Positions 60,848-64,000 of a stretch of 64,000 nucleotides of DNA are shown in pieces. Made by a program: the position numbers and the translations under genes. Numbering within the stretch: position 1 is the stretch's first letter; each line of letters opens with the position of its first letter. The notes under the pieces were generated by a model. It made no database searches and was not told the DNA's origin. It saw only the letters and a program-made list of their open reading frames with translations. This stretch comes from JALOOB01 sp040766655 (GTDB taxonomy: Bacteria; Chloroflexota; Anaerolineae; CG2-30-64-16): assembly GCA_040766655.1 (NCBI GenBank), contig JAXGQB010000010.1:62001-126000 (forward strand), in the 5' to 3' direction.

Positions 60848-63148
60848 TCAACGGGCCTGGCCGTGCACCTCCGCCAGCAGCCCGTCAACGAGGTCCTCTG
60901 GGTGCATCGGCAGCGCGTCCTGCTGCCACATCAGCACGCTCACCAGCGGCATGTCGCCCATCATGCCCATCATGTCCATGCCAATGGGACTTTCATCGCC
61001 GCTGCCGCCGAATATCTTGCGGTTCTGTTCTTCCATCTGGGCGTAGAATGGGCCGAAGACGTCCCTTCCCCTCGGGTCAGCCATCCATTCGCGGATGGTC
61101 GATTCCTTGTCGAGGATGCAGGGCAGTTTCACCGTCGATTTCAGGGTCACGGTGAGGGTGTGGCGGATGTCGGTGGCGGACGCCGCGATCAGGATGTCGA
61201 ACTCGCCATCCTCTGTGATCCAGCGCCCGTACTCGGGATGGTAGTACGCGAAGGCTCTCGAGTCCAGCTCGATCGTGACCGATTTGGTCTCTCCCGGCTG
61301 CAGCGATACCTTTGCGAAGCCCTTCAGCTCTTTAACGGGGCGCACCAGGCCCGATGCGCGGTCATGGACGTAGACCTGGACGATATCCTTGCCCGCCACG
61401 TGGCCCGTGTTGGTGATATCCACCGTCACGGTCAGGCCGTCGACGTCCCGAAAGTGCGTGGCCGACACGCGCGGGTGGCTGTATTCGAAGGTGGTGTAGC
61501 TCAGGCCGTGGCCGAATGGGAAGAGCACGGGCATCTGCTTTGCATCATAGTAGCGGTAGCCGATGAACAGCCCCTCGCCGTACTGCACCTTGCCTGCGCC
61601 GCCGGGCCAGTTGAGATAGGCCGGCGTGTCGGCGAGCTTGAGCGGGAAGGTCTCGGCCAACTTGCCGCAGGGATTCGCATGGCCGAACAGGATGTCGGCA
61701 AGCGCTGAGCCGCCGGCCTGGCCCATCATCCACCCCTCGACGACCGCGGGCACCGCGTCGATCCAGGCGTTCATGGCCACCGGCGCGCCGTTGTTGAGCA
61801 CCACGACGGTCCTGGGCTGCACGCTGGACACGGCCCGGATCAACGCCACCTGCTGCGCGGTCAGGTCGAGGTCCGTGCGATCGTAGCCCTCCGACTCGAT
61901 GTAGGTGGGCAGCGCGATATAGAGCAGCGCCACATCGGCCGACTGTGCCACTTGCGCGGCCTTGTCGATCAGATCCTGGCGGAAGGAGTCGTCCGGGGGA
62001 TAGCCTTCGGCGTAGATGAACTCGGACGTCGGGGCACGCGACCGCAGCGCCTCGATCGGCACATCCACCCGGGTCGGATTGATGTGCGAGCTACCGCCGC
62101 CCTGGAAGTGTGCAGCCTGGGCGGAGCGGCCGATGACCGCAATGCGTTCGTGGCCCGCCAGGGGCAGCAGCGGTCCGCCCTGTGGCAGGGGGTCATTCTT
62201 GAGCAGGACGATCCCCTCTGCTGCGACCTGGCGGGCGAGCTCGTGATGTGCGTCCACGTCGAAAGCGCCGCCCTTGGGCGTCTCCTTCGCCTTGAAGACG
62301 ATGCGGAGGATGCGGCGAACCGACTCATCCAGCGTCGCCTCGGCCAGTTCGCCGGAGCGCACCGCGTCGATCACGGTCCGGACGCGCCGGTCCTGAGGGC
62401 CGGGCATCTCCCAGTCCAGCCCGCCGCGCAGCGCGGCCACGCGGTCGCGCACCGCGCCCCAATCGGACACGACGAGCCCTTCGAAGCCCCATTCATCCTT
62501 GAGGATCTCGGTCAGCAGCGCGTGATGCTCGGAGGCGAACACGCCGTTCAGCTTGTTGTACGAGCACATCACCGTCCAGGGCTGTGCCTCCTTGACCGCC
62601 TTCTCGAACGCGGGCAGGTAGATCTCGCGCAGGGTGCGCTCGTCCACCTGAGCGTCGATGCTGAAGCGCTGGAACTCCTGGTTGTTGGCCGCGTAGTGCT
62701 TGAGCGACGTGCCCACCCCTTTGGCTTGAACGCCGTTGATGAAGTTGACCGCCAGCTCGCCGGCCAGGAAGGGGTCCTCGGAGAAGTACTCGAAGTTGCG
62801 CCCTCCCAGCGGCGAGCGCTTCATGTTCACGCCGGGACCGAGCACCACATCCACGTTCAGGGCGATGGCCTCCTCTGCGATCGCGGCGCCCAGCTGGCCC
62901 ATCAGTGCTAAGTCCCAAGTGGACGCGCTGCAGGAGGCAGTTGGGTAGCAGGTGGCGGGCAAGCTCTGCGGCGTCATCGCATGGACATCGGGCACGCGGC
63001 GGATGCCGTGCGGACCGTCCGAGACGATCATTTCCGGTACGCCCAGGCGTTCCACCGGAGTGCTTGTCCAGGCACTGGCGCCGGTGCACAGCGCGGCCTT
63101 TTCCTCGAGCGTCATGCCGGCGATGATGGACCGGATGTCTGTGTTCAT
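60848..63148 (-). CDS. glycoside hydrolase family 3 (beta-glucosidase-like)
   Basis: 766 residues. GH3 N-terminal barrel (LSLEEKAAL-type MTLEEKAALCTG, VSDGPHGIR, SLKHYAANNQE, nucleophile Asp about 227 in LVVSDWGAV), C-terminal sandwich (GIVLLKNDPLP, QGGGSSHINP, GYDRTDLDLT), and fibronectin-III-like end (LSYTTFEYS, QVYVHDRASG, GYRYYDA). No signal peptide, so probably cytoplasmic. ATG 63148 has GGGGGAG 6 nt upstream. Directly after a GH2 gene, indicating an oligosaccharide-degrading operon; sugar specificity not predictable. Confidence 0.92.
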   Translation of the reverse strand: MNTDIRSIIAGMTLEEKAALCTGASAWTSTPVERLGVPEMIVSDGPHGIRRVPDVHAMTPQSLPATCYPTASCSASTWDLALMGQLGAAIAEEAIALNVDVVLGPGVNMKRSPLGGRNFEYFSEDPFLAGELAVNFINGVQAKGVGTSLKHYAANNQEFQRFSIDAQVDERTLREIYLPAFEKAVKEAQPWTVMCSYNKLNGVFASEHHALLTEILKDEWGFEGLVVSDWGAVRDRVAALRGGLDWEMPGPQDRRVRTVIDAVRSGELAEATLDESVRRILRIVFKAKETPKGGAFDVDAHHELARQVAAEGIVLLKNDPLPQGGPLLPLAGHERIAVIGRSAQAAHFQGGGSSHINPTRVDVPIEALRSRAPTSEFIYAEGYPPDDSFRQDLIDKAAQVAQSADVALLYIALPTYIESEGYDRTDLDLTAQQVALIRAVSSVQPRTVVVLNNGAPVAMNAWIDAVPAVVEGWMMGQAGGSALADILFGHANPCGKLAETFPLKLADTPAYLNWPGGAGKVQYGEGLFIGYRYYDAKQMPVLFPFGHGLSYTTFEYSHPRVSATHFRDVDGLTVTVDITNTGHVAGKDIVQVYVHDRASGLVRPVKELKGFAKVSLQPGETKSVTIELDSRAFAYYHPEYGRWITEDGEFDILIAASATDIRHTLTVTLKSTVKLPCILDKESTIREWMADPRGRDVFGPFYAQMEEQNRKIFGGSGDESPIGMDMMGMMGDMPLVSVLMWQQDALPMHPEDLVDGLLAEVHGQAR

Positions 63149-63172
63149 GGCATTCTCCCCCAATCGGCTGTC

Positions 63173-64000
63173 TCAGTGAGCATAGGTGTCATAGACCGAT
63201 CGTATTCGCAGCGCCGAACGCGCCGCCGCGAGATCCCAGCCGGCCGGCAGCGGCGCAGTGACGCGGATCGTCCTGCGGGCCGGCAGGTCGAAGTAGTTGT
63301 CGCTGAAGACGACGTCCGCCCCCTCCAGGCTGCATTCGACCAGGCGGGCGAGGGAACGCGCGGACAGGTCGATCGCCAGTAGCCGGTCCTGCAGCGACAC
63401 CTGCGCATCGACCTGGGGATCGACCAGCGACAGGTGCTTGGTCGGCGCGAAGAAGGCAGTCTGCAGGGCCAGCGGGGAGTCGTCCGGGCGCGAGTCCGCG
63501 GGCCACAGCTCGGCCACGAAGACCAGGTCGCGGTGAGTGTCGAGGTCCAGGAAGGGCGAGAAATCGAGTTCCGCGACGCACGTTACACCCGATGGCCTTA
63601 CGGCTGCAACCTCGTCGCCCTCGGCCAGCACCCTGCCGTCCAGGGCCGTCAGCGCCCAACGCACCGACCCCTCCCACTCCTGGCCCAGGTCGCTGCTCAG
63701 GTAGATCGATTGGCGCGGGGGCGCGTCCTCGATGGAGAGCAGCAACGGCGCATAGAAGCGGCGGGCCGCGTAGTGCAGGGCCTTCCAGCGGCCGAAGTAG
63801 TCCAGGCTGGACCACGACGCGACCGGCCAGCAATCGTTCAGCTGCCAGTAGAGCGTGCCCGATACGCGGTCCGTGTGCCGCCGCCAGTGCTCCACGCCGT
63901 AACGGATCCCCTCGGCCTGCAGGACCATGCTGAGATACACGAGCGACTCGAAGTCCTTGGGCAGTCGGAAGGTCTCCAGCATCTGGGTCATGATCAGGGT
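63173..64000 (-). CDS. glycoside hydrolase family 2 (beta-mannosidase-like), C-terminal part
   Basis: The frame is open through the edge of the window; about 275 C-terminal residues are visible. GTLYWQLNDCWPVASWSSLD, YFGRWKALHYAARRFYAP and the following beta-sandwich domains fit the C-terminal region of beta-mannosidases (GH2). The catalytic Glu pair lies upstream, outside or at the edge. Ends 24 nt before the GH3 gene. Confidence 0.88.
   Translation of the reverse strand, partial: TLIMTQMLETFRLPKDFESLVYLSMVLQAEGIRYGVEHWRRHTDRVSGTLYWQLNDCWPVASWSSLDYFGRWKALHYAARRFYAPLLLSIEDAPPRQSIYLSSDLGQEWEGSVRWALTALDGRVLAEGDEVAAVRPSGVTCVAELDFSPFLDLDTHRDLVFVAELWPADSRPDDSPLALQTAFFAPTKHLSLVDPQVDAQVSLQDRLLAIDLSARSLARLVECSLEGADVVFSDNYFDLPARRTIRVTAPLPAGWDLAAARSALRIRSVYDTYAH

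Overview
The window is one GC-rich bacterial chromosome segment. Several traits suggest Chloroflexota (Anaerolineae/Caldilineae-like): RNase J in a tsaE-tsaB-rimI operon, Thr/Ala/Pro-rich lipoprotein linkers, a DUF4013/DUF4126/DUF2085 membrane cluster, a fused double EcfA ATPase, and long perfect palindromes at convergent gene ends. This placement is inferred from gene content; there is no rRNA gene here.

Layout. 1-7.4 kb: the end of a CorA magnesium transporter, a broken dimethylarginine dimethylaminohydrolase, a minus-strand operon (two enoyl-ACP-reductase-type SDRs, a CHAT-domain protein, an S33 peptidase-like hydrolase), proline dehydrogenase and a lipoprotein. 7.4-10.9 kb: tsaE-tsaB-rimI-rnj, joining tRNA t6A synthesis to RNA processing. 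11.3-27.5 kb: an RHS polymorphic-toxin island on the minus strand. It holds three toxin tips with different C-terminal domains, each followed by a different small cysteine-rich candidate immunity gene. Module I is a full-length RHS gene (about 5.9 kb) broken by frameshifts, with a restriction-endonuclease-fold toxin. Module II is an orphan RHS core plus toxin, interrupted by an IS982-like element that is itself interrupted by an IS21-family element. Module III is an intact short RHS gene that fuses the N-terminus directly to the core and a SitA6-like toxin, followed by a SitI6-like double-CxxC immunity gene.

27.7-40.3 kb: a phosphoesterase; uvrC followed by a cyclic-nucleotide-binding-like/bPH2 membrane protein; a membrane and glycan operon (DUF4013, DUF4126, LPG-synthase-like flippase, GT2/sugar-transferase fusion); DUF2085; an MsmX/UgpC-type ATPase; and peptide deformylase. 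40.3-47.1 kb: a BMP-type (nucleoside) ABC transporter whose binding-protein gene holds two tandem domains, 953 bp of which are nucleotide-identical. 47.1-52.4 kb: an OsmC-partner-type hydrolase, an NMT1-like binding lipoprotein, fused EcfA and EcfT, and tRNA-Arg(CCG). 52.5-64 kb: aldo/keto reductase, a beta-CASP metallo-beta-lactamase RNase, an SH3 lipoprotein, an operon of a small unknown protein with polA and argS, and a GH3/GH2 glycoside hydrolase pair.

Promoters of the TTGACA/TATAAT type are easy to see. Several lie so close to the start codon that the transcripts should be leaderless or nearly so. Frameshifts are concentrated in the toxin island and its IS elements, with isolated cases in the DDAH and BMP genes; the housekeeping genes are intact.
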